From an uncultured Candidatus Melainabacteria bacterium (lineage in GTDB: Bacteria; Cyanobacteriota; Vampirovibrionia; Gastranaerophilales; Gastranaerophilaceae), in contig CAKVIG010000011.1 of the NCBI GenBank assembly GCA_934754515.1, forward strand, positions 9,825-73,824: a stretch of 64,000 bases of DNA, given 5' to 3'. The notes under the pieces were generated by a model. It made no database searches, was not told where the DNA came from, and saw nothing but the letters and a program-made list of their open reading frames with translations. Shown piece after piece: positions 50,874 to 59,139 of this stretch; position 1 is the stretch's first letter; each line of letters starts with the position of its first letter. The translations under genes were made by a program, and so were the position numbers.

Positions 50874-52154
50874 ATGATTAAATCAATTATTTTAGCCGCA
50901 GGCAAAGGCACAAGAATGAAATCCGATATGCCAAAAGTTTTACATACAATTTTTGATAAAACTCTTGTCGGATATGTTATAGATGCAGTAAACAATACAG
51001 GTTTAGCTGATGAAAACTTTGTAATAGTAGGTCATCAGGCTGAAAAAGTAGAAGAATACATCAACAAAAATTATGATAACGCAAAATGCGTTCTTCAATC
51101 TCCACAGCTGGGAACAGGTCACGCAGTTAGCATGGCGCTACCATATCTAAAAGACTTTGATGGCGAAGTTGTAATTTTAAATGGCGATTTACCACTTATT
51201 ACATCCGATACAATAAAAGAATTTGTAGAATTCCATAAAAATAAAAAATCTGATGTTACAGTTATGAGTGCTAATTTTGATGACCCTACAAACTATGGAC
51301 GCATAATCAGAAATTCAGACGGAACATTAAACGCTATCGTAGAAGAAAAAGATACAAGTCCTGAACAAAAGAAAGTTAAAGAAATTAACGTTGGATGTTA
51401 TTGTTTAAATTGGACAAAAGTTAAAAATGCATTTAATGAATTAAAAACAGATAATGCACAAGGCGAATACTATCTTACTGATATTGTAAAATGGGCAAAT
51501 AATCAAAAGCTTTCTGTTAATGCCTATATTATCAAGGATAACGATGAAACATTCGGAATTAATTCTAAAGCACATTTAGCAGAAGCTACAAAAATGTTAA
51601 ATAACAGAATAATCCAAAAGCATCTTGATAACGGAGTTCAAATAATTGACCCTGCTACAACTTGGATTTCTCCAGAAACCGAAATAGGTGCAGACACAAT
51701 AATTTATCCGTCTTGTTACATAAACGGCAAAAATAAAATCGGTAAACATTGCAAAATAGGACCATTTGCTCATTTAAGAGGCGACGTTGTATTAGAAGAT
51801 TACGTTAAAATCGGCAATTTTGTAGAAGTTAAAAAAACTACAATAAAATCACACACTAATGCTTGTCATTTAACATATCTTGGTGATAGTGAAATCGGTT
51901 CTAACGTAAATATCGGTGCGGGTACGATTACTGCTAATTACAACCCTTTAACAAAAGTAAAAAGTAAAACTATAATTAAAGACAATGTTAAAATCGGTTC
52001 TAATTCTGTATTAGTAGCACCTGTTACGATTGAAGAAGGTGCAAATGTAGGTGCTGTCGGAGTAATTACAAAAAACATTCCTGAATGGTCTTTAGCGATT
52101 ACTCGTTCACCTTTGAAATTAATTGAAGGATGGGTTAAAAAACATTTAAAATAA
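50874..52154 (+). CDS. glmU: Bifunctional GlmU (GlcNAc-1-P uridylyltransferase / GlcN-1-P acetyltransferase)
   Basis: 426 residues. Uridylyltransferase domain ~1-225 (ILAAGKGTRMKSDMPKVLHT, QLGTGHAVSMA, ILNGDLPLIT) and a left-handed beta-helix acetyltransferase domain (~245-426: GPFAHLRGDVVLEDYVKIGN, NIGAGTITANYNP). It makes UDP-GlcNAc for peptidoglycan and LPS. It is slightly shorter at the C-terminus than the E. coli enzyme. Monocistronic with a strong terminator. Confidence 0.96.
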   Translation: MIKSIILAAGKGTRMKSDMPKVLHTIFDKTLVGYVIDAVNNTGLADENFVIVGHQAEKVEEYINKNYDNAKCVLQSPQLGTGHAVSMALPYLKDFDGEVVILNGDLPLITSDTIKEFVEFHKNKKSDVTVMSANFDDPTNYGRIIRNSDGTLNAIVEEKDTSPEQKKVKEINVGCYCLNWTKVKNAFNELKTDNAQGEYYLTDIVKWANNQKLSVNAYIIKDNDETFGINSKAHLAEATKMLNNRIIQKHLDNGVQIIDPATTWISPETEIGADTIIYPSCYINGKNKIGKHCKIGPFAHLRGDVVLEDYVKIGNFVEVKKTTIKSHTNACHLTYLGDSEIGSNVNIGAGTITANYNPLTKVKSKTIIKDNVKIGSNSVLVAPVTIEEGANVGAVGVITKNIPEWSLAITRSPLKLIEGWVKKHLK

Positions 52155-52167
52155 TTATCTTTGTATA

Positions 52168-52209
52168 AAAAAGCGGAGATTTTGTTCAGATACAAAATCT
52201 CCGCTTTTT
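52168..52209. terminator. Terminator between glmU and pdxA2
   Basis: A perfect 18-bp stem (52168-52185 with 52192-52209), loop TCAGAT, with T and A tracts that make it work for both convergent genes. Confidence 0.9.
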
Positions 52210-52217
52210 GTTTATAT

Positions 52218-53162
52218 TTAATATAAGCAATATTTGATAGCTTCTATCATTGATTCAGGATTTGCTATATTTTTACCGGCAATATCAAACGCTGTTCCAT
52301 GACTCGGAGAAGTTCTTATAATATCCAAACCAATTGTCATATTTACAGTTTTTTCTGAGGCAACAGCTTTAATAGGAATTAAACCTTGGTCGTGATAACA
52401 AGCTATATAACAATCATAAGGTGATTTTTCACCCCTTAAATAATTTTGCACTCCGCCAATAAACAAAGTATCAGCAGGCAATGGATTTGTAATATTTATA
52501 CCGCGATTACGCACTGCTTCTATGGCAGGAATGATTATATCATCCTCTTCTGTTCCAATTATTCCATTTTCACCGGCATGAGGATTCAAAGCGCATAGCG
52601 CAAAAGACGGTTTTTTGATAAATAATTTGTTTTGAAAATAGCTTCTTAATCTTTCAACTTTTTCAATAATAACTTCTTTAGTAAGACAATTGCTTACATC
52701 TTTTAATGCACAATGTCTTGTTAACAATAGAACTCTAAAATCTCTTGACACAAATAGCATTTCAGCCTTTTGTCCTTTGTGCGCTAAGAACTTTTCCAAA
52801 ACCTCAGTTTGCCCGTTAAAATTATGTCCTGCAAGGTGCATTGCTTCTTTTGAAGTCGGAGCCGTTACAATAAATTTAGGTTTAATTTCGCAAGCTTTTT
52901 CTAATGCTCTAAACGCGAAGTTGCCTGCGCTTGCTGAAACTTCCCCTGGAACGATTTTTTCGGGATAATCAATTTCTATAATTTCATAATTATTTTTTAA
53001 AATACCTGCGTTTGAATACGTATTCAAAATTTTAGAATTTGAAATTATAACAATGTCTTTTGGCGGCAAATTCAATAAATTTAACGCTTTTATTGTGATT
53101 TCAGCACCAATCCCGTTCGGGTCGCCTGTTGTTATTGCAATTTTATTAGAGTAGTTATTCAT
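52218..53162 (-). CDS. pdxA2: PdxA2-type 4-phospho-D-threonate/erythronate dehydrogenase
   Basis: 314 residues of the PdxA family. Metal-binding His: HNFNGQTEVLEKF region, LNPHAGENG, and CYHDQGLIPIKAVA. GDPNGIGAEITIKAL opens the protein. PdxA itself acts in vitamin B6 synthesis. The tight coupling (8-bp overlap) with a four-carbon acid sugar kinase points to the PdxA2 catabolic role, oxidising 4-phospho-threonate/erythronate to dihydroxyacetone phosphate and CO2. A B6 role cannot be excluded from sequence alone. Confidence 0.85.
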   Translation of the reverse strand: MNNYSNKIAITTGDPNGIGAEITIKALNLLNLPPKDIVIISNSKILNTYSNAGILKNNYEIIEIDYPEKIVPGEVSASAGNFAFRALEKACEIKPKFIVTAPTSKEAMHLAGHNFNGQTEVLEKFLAHKGQKAEMLFVSRDFRVLLLTRHCALKDVSNCLTKEVIIEKVERLRSYFQNKLFIKKPSFALCALNPHAGENGIIGTEEDDIIIPAIEAVRNRGINITNPLPADTLFIGGVQNYLRGEKSPYDCYIACYHDQGLIPIKAVASEKTVNMTIGLDIIRTSPSHGTAFDIAGKNIANPESMIEAIKYCLY

Positions 53163-54459
53163 GGTATTTAAAATAATTTAAAATTTCTATTAAAGTTTTT
53201 GTGTTACCTAAGTTGCCTGATTTTGTAACAATCCAACGATTATTTATATCAGAACAAATTGAAATTGCAGGCGCGACTTCGTCTACAAGTTTTAATTCGT
53301 TTGATTTAATAGCCTTGCAACATTTATAAGATGTTTCTCCGCCCAACGTAATTAAGATTACGTTAATTTTTGCAAGCACTTTTTCTGTTAAAACAGCCAA
53401 ATAATCAGTAATTTTAACTGCTAATTTATCTTTAGTTAATTCTGCATTAAAAGAATCTTCCGAAAAGCCGTCAAAGTTTGCAATTAAGTGTGAAGTGTGT
53501 ACGACAACAGTAATTCCGCTTGATAAATTTCTGTAAATTCTGTCAACAATATCCTCGGTTACGCCATCTAAAATGTCTTTAACATCAAGTGCAATGAAAT
53601 TAACATTTTCGATATCGTCAGACTGTTCAAGTTTTGCAATCTGCTCTGCCGTAATTTGTGTTGCTGTACCTGAAACTACAAATTTTGGTAATTTTTCCAA
53701 ATGCAAAGGCTCATGTTCTTTTTCAATTCCTGATAACCAAAATTTACCCAAAACTTGTGCGCCCGCAGCTGTTCCTGTCGGAAGCAATTTTTTGTCACAT
53801 TTTTTGATAGCCAATGCGATTTGTTCAATATCGGTAATTGAAGTTGCGTCAGCTACGATAAGCTTTTTACCTTCTTTTATCAATTCATTAATCTTAATTA
53901 AGATAGGTCCTGCGCCGTTCATTACTGTTTTTAAATCAATGGTTCCAACCAAATTCTTTTGCTTATCTTCAAGCTGTGACATCAAAAGAGTCGGAACATG
54001 TGATTCCAATATAGGAGAATGCGGATCCATCGCCATTTCAGTTCTACCCAGCGGAACTCCTTTTAGCAAATGATATCCACCAACCGTAATTCTACCTTCT
54101 TGCGGGAATGCAGGCATAATGATTGCCGCATCATAACCCAAAATTTGAAGCATCGTTAAAGTTTCTTTTGCGATATGGCCGCGAATTGTCGAATCAATTT
54201 TTTTGTAATAATAGTCAAATGAAAAGTTTTCAACAAACGCTCTTACCGCTTTTTCAACTCTTGAAACGGCTTCCCAATCTTCAACATTCCTTGATTCGGA
54301 CGATAATGCCCAAACCTCAGTATCTGCTTTATCTTGCGGAATACATTCACTATCTAAGAGAATTTTAGTGTTTGCACCGCGCAAATGAAATTGCAAAGCT
54401 GTATCGTTTGCACCGGTTAAATCATCCGCAATTATTCCTACTATATCAGAAAATATCAT
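53155..54459 (-). CDS. dtnK: Four-carbon acid sugar kinase (DtnK/OtnK family, DUF1537)
   Basis: 434 residues. N-terminal domain: IIADDLTGANDTALQFHLRG, the DDLTGA signature, and KKIDSTIRGHIAKE; C-terminal nucleotide domain with LITLGGETSYKCCKAI. It phosphorylates D-threonate, D-erythronate or a close relative using ATP; the exact sugar acid is not readable. Partner of the PdxA2 gene. Its start overlaps the ssb stop by one base, an unusual pairing. Confidence 0.87.
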   Translation of the reverse strand: MIFSDIVGIIADDLTGANDTALQFHLRGANTKILLDSECIPQDKADTEVWALSSESRNVEDWEAVSRVEKAVRAFVENFSFDYYYKKIDSTIRGHIAKETLTMLQILGYDAAIIMPAFPQEGRITVGGYHLLKGVPLGRTEMAMDPHSPILESHVPTLLMSQLEDKQKNLVGTIDLKTVMNGAGPILIKINELIKEGKKLIVADATSITDIEQIALAIKKCDKKLLPTGTAAGAQVLGKFWLSGIEKEHEPLHLEKLPKFVVSGTATQITAEQIAKLEQSDDIENVNFIALDVKDILDGVTEDIVDRIYRNLSSGITVVVHTSHLIANFDGFSEDSFNAELTKDKLAVKITDYLAVLTEKVLAKINVILITLGGETSYKCCKAIKSNELKLVDEVAPAISICSDINNRWIVTKSGNLGNTKTLIEILNYFKYHE

Positions 54460-54791
54460 TATTGTTGCTCTGCATCCCTTTTAGAACCTAACAATCTAAC
54501 ATTGTTAGCGATAATCAAAAATCTTTCTCTTTCTTCGCCTGCTTGGTCAGTCCATTTGCTGATAGAAATTCTACCGTCAACAACAACTTGGCGGCCTTTT
54601 TTGATATATTCGCCTGCAAATTCAGCTTGCTTATCCCAAACTTCTATATTATACCAGTCAGTAACTTCGCCGTTTGTTTTTCTATCCCATCTGTTTACAG
54701 CCAAAGAGAAAGTTGTTTTAACTTTGCCTGATTCAAAATATTTGATTTCTGCGTCTTGTCCTGCTCTACCAATGATAGTTGCCGTATTCAT
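54459..54791 (-). CDS. ssb: Single-stranded DNA-binding protein, short cyanobacterial type
   Basis: 110 residues, only the OB fold (IIGRAGQDAEIKYFESGKVK, FSLAVNRWDRK, DWYNIEVWDKQAEFAGEYIK, VVVDGRISISKW), ending NNVRLLGSKRDAEQQ. It lacks the Gly/Pro linker and acidic DDDIPF tip that recruits partners in most bacterial SSBs. This form is like the short cyanobacterial SSBs, which end LLGSK. AAGGAGAT ribosome site. It leads the ssb-dtnK-pdxA2 unit. Confidence 0.92.
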   Translation of the reverse strand: MNTATIIGRAGQDAEIKYFESGKVKTTFSLAVNRWDRKTNGEVTDWYNIEVWDKQAEFAGEYIKKGRQVVVDGRISISKWTDQAGEERERFLIIANNVRLLGSKRDAEQQ

Positions 54792-54824
54792 TAATTATCT
54801 CCTTAATTATTCAAGTATAAAAAG

Positions 54825-54833
54825 ATTATAGCA
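54825..54833 (-). promoter_or_regulatory. Extended -10 promoter of ssb
   Basis: Minus strand TGCTATAAT, 34 bp before ATG 54791, with a weak TTACTA at the -35 position (54848-54853). Confidence 0.55.
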
Positions 54834-54857
54834 TAATACTTTTATTATAGTAACTTT

Positions 54858-56228
54858 TTATTCTTCTATAGATACCGCATCAAATTTATATGCCTCTATT
54901 GTTCTTGAAAAATATTCAGGCGGAAGTCCGGCTTTTTCCTTCAAAGAATTCAAGAATATCTCTTTATCAGGTAATTGTTCCCATACAACAGGCAAATAAA
55001 CAGCTCTTTTGTCCCTTTCTACAAGAATTATTCCATGCGGATAAATTTTTGATAACAAATCTCTTTCATCTTTAAAATTTATTTTTTCAATAGCAGAAAG
55101 GATTGATACCGAAACTTCTAAATTTTCAAGTTCTTCTATTGATAACGGCTCAAATCTCGGGTCTTGAAATCCGGCATTCTTTGCATTATCAATGATATCT
55201 AATATTAGAGGTTTAGTCGGATAAATAGAACCAATACAACCTCTGAGTTCACCATTTAATTTAAGCGTTACAAAAGATGCTCCAAATTGTGTTAAAACAG
55301 CAGGAATCTTGTGTGGTATGAATTCTTCTTGATTAATTGTAGCAATAATACTCGCTTTAGCAGCTTTTATAATATATTTTGAAAAATATCTTTCTATAAA
55401 ATCATTTCTTGAATCCGTGTACAAAAACCAAGCGCCATAACCAACAACTTTTTCTTTATCCGAACTTATATCACCTGAATTGTACATTTCAGTTCTAATC
55501 ATTACACATTCATTGTTATTAGCAAAATCAACAAGCCCTTTTATTCCTGTCATTCCGCATGCCTGTTGCGGTTCAAGAAATTCTATCCGTCCGGTTTCTA
55601 TAACAGTAGCAGTATACGTATCAATTTGTCTGCATTGTTGTTGAGTATAATAATGACTTAAGTCTGATGAAATTATAAAAGAAGAATTTTCCCAATAAGC
55701 AGAAATCAAATCGGAAATCAATCTGTAATCACAATTACCAACCAAGACCGGAACAATTTTTATCTTTTTCCCTATTTTCTTTAAATTCTTTACAAAATCA
55801 ACTGCACTTTGTTTATGAGGTAGAAACATATTTTGAATAAAAGGCAACTGAACCTCTATAGAATGCTCATTCTCAAAAACCTCATCCGCTATAATGCATG
55901 GGAACTTTTCTGCAATTTCTGCTATCAATTTATTATTGACTTCTAAATTACCAAGAGGAGTTTCGAAGAAACTGTATTCCGGAAGCGCAATATTGTTAAA
56001 ACTTTCGTGATGAGATGGAGCAATAATAAAAATATTTTCGCTCGGCTCTAAATGTTGATAAGCAGACATCATTGCATGACCTGAATAAGCATAGCCTGCA
56101 TGTGGCACTATAATAGCTTTTGATTTGTAATCAAAAGTTTGCTCTTCTTTGAATGAGTCTAATAAATTATTTAATTCTTCAGGATTTTCGGGATAAAAGC
56201 TCCCCGCAAATGATGTTTTTTTATTCAT
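54858..56228 (-). CDS. Memo-AMMECR1 fusion (AmmeMemoRadiSam proteins B and A)
   Basis: 456 residues in two domains. Residues 1-~265 are a Memo-like domain: FAGSFYPENPEELNNLL, IIVPHAGYAYSGHAMMS, IIAPSHHESF, NEHSIEVQLPFIQNMF and ISSDLSHYYTQQQC, which keep the His/Asp metal-site residues. Residues ~270-456 are AMMECR1: FVTLKLNGELRGCIGSI (LRGCIGS signature), NAKNAGFQDPRFEPLS and HGIILVERDKRAVYLPVVW. The AmmeMemoRadiSam system is known from genome context and its function is unsettled. The radical SAM partner is not next to it. Divergent from the gene at 56293. Confidence 0.9.
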   Translation of the reverse strand: MNKKTSFAGSFYPENPEELNNLLDSFKEEQTFDYKSKAIIVPHAGYAYSGHAMMSAYQHLEPSENIFIIAPSHHESFNNIALPEYSFFETPLGNLEVNNKLIAEIAEKFPCIIADEVFENEHSIEVQLPFIQNMFLPHKQSAVDFVKNLKKIGKKIKIVPVLVGNCDYRLISDLISAYWENSSFIISSDLSHYYTQQQCRQIDTYTATVIETGRIEFLEPQQACGMTGIKGLVDFANNNECVMIRTEMYNSGDISSDKEKVVGYGAWFLYTDSRNDFIERYFSKYIIKAAKASIIATINQEEFIPHKIPAVLTQFGASFVTLKLNGELRGCIGSIYPTKPLILDIIDNAKNAGFQDPRFEPLSIEELENLEVSVSILSAIEKINFKDERDLLSKIYPHGIILVERDKRAVYLPVVWEQLPDKEIFLNSLKEKAGLPPEYFSRTIEAYKFDAVSIEE

Positions 56229-56292
56229 AAAATTATTATAAAATAGTTTTTATCTAATAGCAAAAATTTTTTTTAGAGGATTTTACATTAAT

Positions 56293-56871
56293 ATGAAGAT
56301 TTCAAATAACTATAACATGCCTAATTTTAAAGGATATAAAAATTTAATAACTTTTGACCAAGAATCAAAAGGCAACAGATTAGCCTTATTTGCAGTTCAA
56401 CTTGATAACAACGGAACTAAGGATTTAGATAATTACAAGCAACTGGCAAAATTTGACCAATGTTTTGATTCAAAAATGGATGATACACTATTATGCTTAT
56501 ATTCAGAAAATCCAAACCATAAAGTACTCTATCTAAACAATGACATACTATTGAGTGGAAATGAATTAAAAGAAGTATCAAAAAAACTTTCAAGAACACA
56601 ATTTCCTCAAATAGAATCCGGATATCTGAAAGCTTATACGCAACTTGCAAGCCTTACTAAACGAATTATGACTGATAATAACTCCACCATAAAAGATGAA
56701 GGTATGCAAAAAGTAATGCAAAATGCACAAAAAATACTAACTTCATTTTGCGATGGAAACTCTAGCATTGCATTTCAAATTTTACGGAATGCGTTCTATA
56801 ATGTCTGCCCACAAAAATCTACATCTATAATTAATTCAGGTATTAGCAAACTCTTAAAAAATTATTTCTAA
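56293..56871 (+). CDS. Hypothetical protein with N-terminal NFKGYK motif
   Basis: Unrecognised 192-residue protein. It starts MKISNNYNMPNFKGYKNL, the clearest case here of the M-x-I-x plus F-K-G N-terminus. The rest is soluble, helical in the second half, with a few Cys. No signal peptide. TTTAGAGGA before ATG 56293 is a plausible ribosome site. Confidence 0.72.
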   Translation: MKISNNYNMPNFKGYKNLITFDQESKGNRLALFAVQLDNNGTKDLDNYKQLAKFDQCFDSKMDDTLLCLYSENPNHKVLYLNNDILLSGNELKEVSKKLSRTQFPQIESGYLKAYTQLASLTKRIMTDNNSTIKDEGMQKVMQNAQKILTSFCDGNSSIAFQILRNAFYNVCPQKSTSIINSGISKLLKNYF

Positions 56872-56934
56872 TTAACTTACATATCTTCCTGCCGGAATTT
56901 TTGTAAACTTTTGTAACAAAAACTTTAAAAGCCC

Positions 56935-56961
56935 TAAAGTTTTTTGAATTTATGCCGATAT
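56935..56961 (+). promoter_or_regulatory. Sigma-28 (FliA/SigD)-type promoter
   Basis: TAAAGTTT (56935-56942), 11-bp spacer, GCCGATAT (56954-56961): seven of eight at the -10 and all eight at the -35 against TAAAGTTT-N11-GCCGATAA. The ribosome site AAAGGA (56984) and ATG 56997 follow at proper distance. Confidence 0.75.
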
Positions 56962-56996
56962 ATATATTACAAAAGGGAAAACAAAAGGACAGGGAT

Positions 56997-57404
56997 ATGG
57001 GACTAAATGTATCTATGAATTACTCATTCCAATTGGAAAATAGAGATATTCTAAAAAATACCGCAAAAAATATTTTAACAAATAGTGGTGCAACTCCTGA
57101 AGCAACACAAAAGATAGTTGAAAAGACTCTATTTGAAGGTGACAGACTATTAAAAGAGCAATATACGAACCCTCAATTATCTGTGTTGAAAGCTTCTACA
57201 CAAATTAGTATTAACGATACTTTAAAAGAAACTTTAAAATATTTAAAATCACATGCTAAAAAAGAAACAAAAAAAACTCCTGTTTTTGGAGAATTATGGA
57301 ATATAGCTTCTGCTAACAATCAAGCTTCCGAAAAAAAACCATATCAAAACGAATTATACGAGTATCAAATAGACAAAGATACAGTAAATATCTTTGCTGC
57401 ATAA
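56997..57404 (+). CDS. Small helical protein under sigma-28-type promoter
   Basis: 135 residues from ATG 56997 (MGLNVSMNYSFQLEN), which has AAAGGA 7 nt upstream; an earlier ATG at 56952 overlaps the promoter and is rejected. Helical and Lys-rich, with ATPEATQKIVEKTLFEGDRL and SINDTLKETLKYLKSHAKKE. No signal peptide and no family recognised. The promoter suggests a late flagellar-regulon or related product; an anti-sigma or chaperone role is possible but unproven. Confidence 0.72.
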   Translation: MGLNVSMNYSFQLENRDILKNTAKNILTNSGATPEATQKIVEKTLFEGDRLLKEQYTNPQLSVLKASTQISINDTLKETLKYLKSHAKKETKKTPVFGELWNIASANNQASEKKPYQNELYEYQIDKDTVNIFAA

Positions 57405-57433
57405 ATTTTTAATTCAATAATCTCCTTCTAAAA

Positions 57434-57461
57434 AGCGGTTGAAAATTAATTTTCAACCGCT
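57434..57461 (-). terminator. Terminator of YhcH gene
   Basis: A perfect 28-bp palindrome (arms centred at 57447/57448, AGCGGTTGAAAAT left arm), with TTTTTAGAAGG on the minus strand. The core GCGGTTGA is shared with the rpmB terminator. Confidence 0.85.
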
Positions 57462-57468
57462 CCTCGTA

Positions 57469-57918
57469 TTATATAGCAACTTTTACAATAACTTTTTTTA
57501 CAAAGCGCTTTTTATTATTATCTAATGCAGGTTGATGCGCGTCCTGCGGGAAGAATACCAAGAAATCTCCTTGCTCTAAAACTTGATAATGAGCATTTAT
57601 GTTTGATTTTAAAAATTCAATATCTTTTTCTTCGTCATACTCTTCTGTTGTTGAACAATTTGAATAATCAGTAACACCGACTTTTTCCTCTCCATTAATC
57701 ATATATTGAATATCAATATACTTTCTATGACCTTCAAAAGGTGCATCGTCCTTTGTATCATAACTTTGAACATTGGCAAAAATTTTATCACCGTCAATTG
57801 TATGTTTTCCATCAGGCATGTTAACCATGTCATTATTTTTAAGCCATTCAAAACCTTGTTTCAATCTTGCTGAAATACCGTAATAAGTGCAGGCATGCTC
57901 TAATTTATCTTTAATCAT
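57469..57918 (-). CDS. YhcH/YjgK/YiaL family protein
   Basis: 149 residues from ATG 57918, preceded by AAAGGAGG; an in-frame start 39 bp upstream lacks this. Family features: IFANVQSYDTKD, GHRKYIDIQYMINGEEK, and FFPQDAHQPAL with the cupin His. Relatives are anomerases or isomerases for sialic acid/N-acetylmannosamine and other sugars (NanQ, EbgC). No sugar operon surrounds it, so its substrate is open. Confidence 0.9.
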   Translation of the reverse strand: MIKDKLEHACTYYGISARLKQGFEWLKNNDMVNMPDGKHTIDGDKIFANVQSYDTKDDAPFEGHRKYIDIQYMINGEEKVGVTDYSNCSTTEEYDEEKDIEFLKSNINAHYQVLEQGDFLVFFPQDAHQPALDNNKKRFVKKVIVKVAI

Positions 57919-57972
57919 AGAATCCTCCTTTAAACTCTTCGTTACAAATCTTAACAAAATAAAAGAAAAAAG

Positions 57973-58011
57973 GCAATTTTTAAAATAAGAAATACTTTAT
58001 ATAAATGTAAG
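57973..58011 (+). promoter_or_regulatory. Shared promoter motif GCAATTTT-N7-AGAAATACTTTATATA
   Basis: GCAATTTT (57973-57980), 7 bp, AGAAATACTTTATATAAATG (57988-58007) then TAAG. The arrangement equals 9221-9254; the second half equals the minus-strand block at 47376-47400. Confidence 0.55.
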
Positions 58012-58046
58012 GTTAAAAGGTTAGAACAAAGTTAGGTAGGTTTACT

Positions 58047-58562
58047 ATGTTAATGGCATTCTGGCAAGTCCAGAGATTAACACGCGAAATAAATGCTCTT
58101 GAAAGACAGGCAATGGAAACCCGCAACAGACTTTCAAACTATCAAAAGTATGCAGGTATGTTGGGCGGTTCTTCTACCATTACGATGGCAAACGTTGCAG
58201 GTATGTCAGCAGAGCTTTTGCCTAGAGCAACTATGTTTGCTCAGTTCTCTAATCAAGCAAGTTCAATGAGTGCAATGCAAAACTTGCAAACAATGAAGAT
58301 GGGCGGAATGGTTCCTTGGACAGGAAATGCGCTTCAACAATATCAAATGGAAATGAGTGCATTCTCCAAGTTCAAAGAAGAATCTATGAAAGCACTCAAA
58401 GAACAAGAAATTCAAGTACTCAACGAAAAAGAAAAAGAAATTCAATTAGAAATGAACGATATAGAACAAAGGTTGTCAATGAAACGTGCAGAACTTCAAT
58501 CCGTTAAACAGTTAGCGAGCGAAGAAGCTAGAGAAAGCGCACCTAAGTTCGGACTCGGATAA
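58047..58562 (+). CDS. Met-rich coiled-coil hypothetical protein
   Basis: Unrecognised 171-residue protein. N-terminal helix (QVQRLTREINALERQAMETR), a Met/Ser/Ala-rich middle (~45-95) and a long C-terminal coiled coil (~105-160, EEQ/K heptads: NEKEKEIQLEMNDIEQRLSM). No signal peptide. A TAGGTAGG before ATG 58047. It shares the promoter block with the coiled-coil gene at 46922 and the wall hydrolase at 9269. Confidence 0.72.
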   Translation: MLMAFWQVQRLTREINALERQAMETRNRLSNYQKYAGMLGGSSTITMANVAGMSAELLPRATMFAQFSNQASSMSAMQNLQTMKMGGMVPWTGNALQQYQMEMSAFSKFKEESMKALKEQEIQVLNEKEKEIQLEMNDIEQRLSMKRAELQSVKQLASEEARESAPKFGLG

Positions 58563-58645
58563 AGAATTTAATTTAACTCTAAAAACGTAAATGTGTGTAG
58601 TAATCTACGTGAAGTGTATACCTATTAACTTAATAAATTCCCCTC

Positions 58646-58672
58646 GCCTCTCCTCTAAGAGGCTTTTTTTTT
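58646..58672 (+). terminator. Terminator after coiled-coil gene
   Basis: GCCTCT (58646-58651), 6-nt loop, AGAGGC (58658-58663), then nine T. Confidence 0.85.
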
Positions 58673-58737
58673 ATGTTAAATATTGCTCGAAAAATGAATT
58701 TAATTTATAATAGGTAATAAAGAAATGGAGAGTTATT

Positions 58738-59139
58738 TTGAATATTTTAGGTTATTTTAAATCAGTACATGCACAAAGACAAATTAATAAACTTGCACGT
58801 AAATATAAAAACAAAAAAATTGTAATTTATGGCGCGGGAGAATATTTCCAAATTCTAAAAAATAATTTTGATTTGTCTAAATTAAACATTGTAGGCATTG
58901 CCGACAAAAAGTTTGAAACCTCAAAAGATTCAAATCCTACTCCGTATTTAGCTCTTGCACCTGAAGAATTAAAAGATTTTGATTTAGATGTGATATTAGT
59001 TGCATTATATGATGATACAAGTTTGTGTGATTATTTAGAGTATCAACTTCTTCTAAATACGCAAAACGAAGACAAACCAATACGTTCAATAATTGAACCA
59101 ACATTTTTATACACAATTAAGGTTTTGTTAGGTAAATAA
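58738..59139 (+). CDS. Small Rossmann-type protein in glycan cassette
   Basis: 133 residues from TTG 58738 (GGAG at 58727). A single nucleotide-binding motif KKIVIYGAGEYFQIL (~28-42), ADKKFETSKDS and VILVALYDD, as in the PglD-N/CoA-binding-like or NAD-dependent half of sugar-modifying proteins. Too short for a full epimerase. The stop overlaps the LicD start (TAATG), so the two are coupled. Confidence 0.72.
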   Translation: MNILGYFKSVHAQRQINKLARKYKNKKIVIYGAGEYFQILKNNFDLSKLNIVGIADKKFETSKDSNPTPYLALAPEELKDFDLDVILVALYDDTSLCDYLEYQLLLNTQNEDKPIRSIIEPTFLYTIKVLLGK

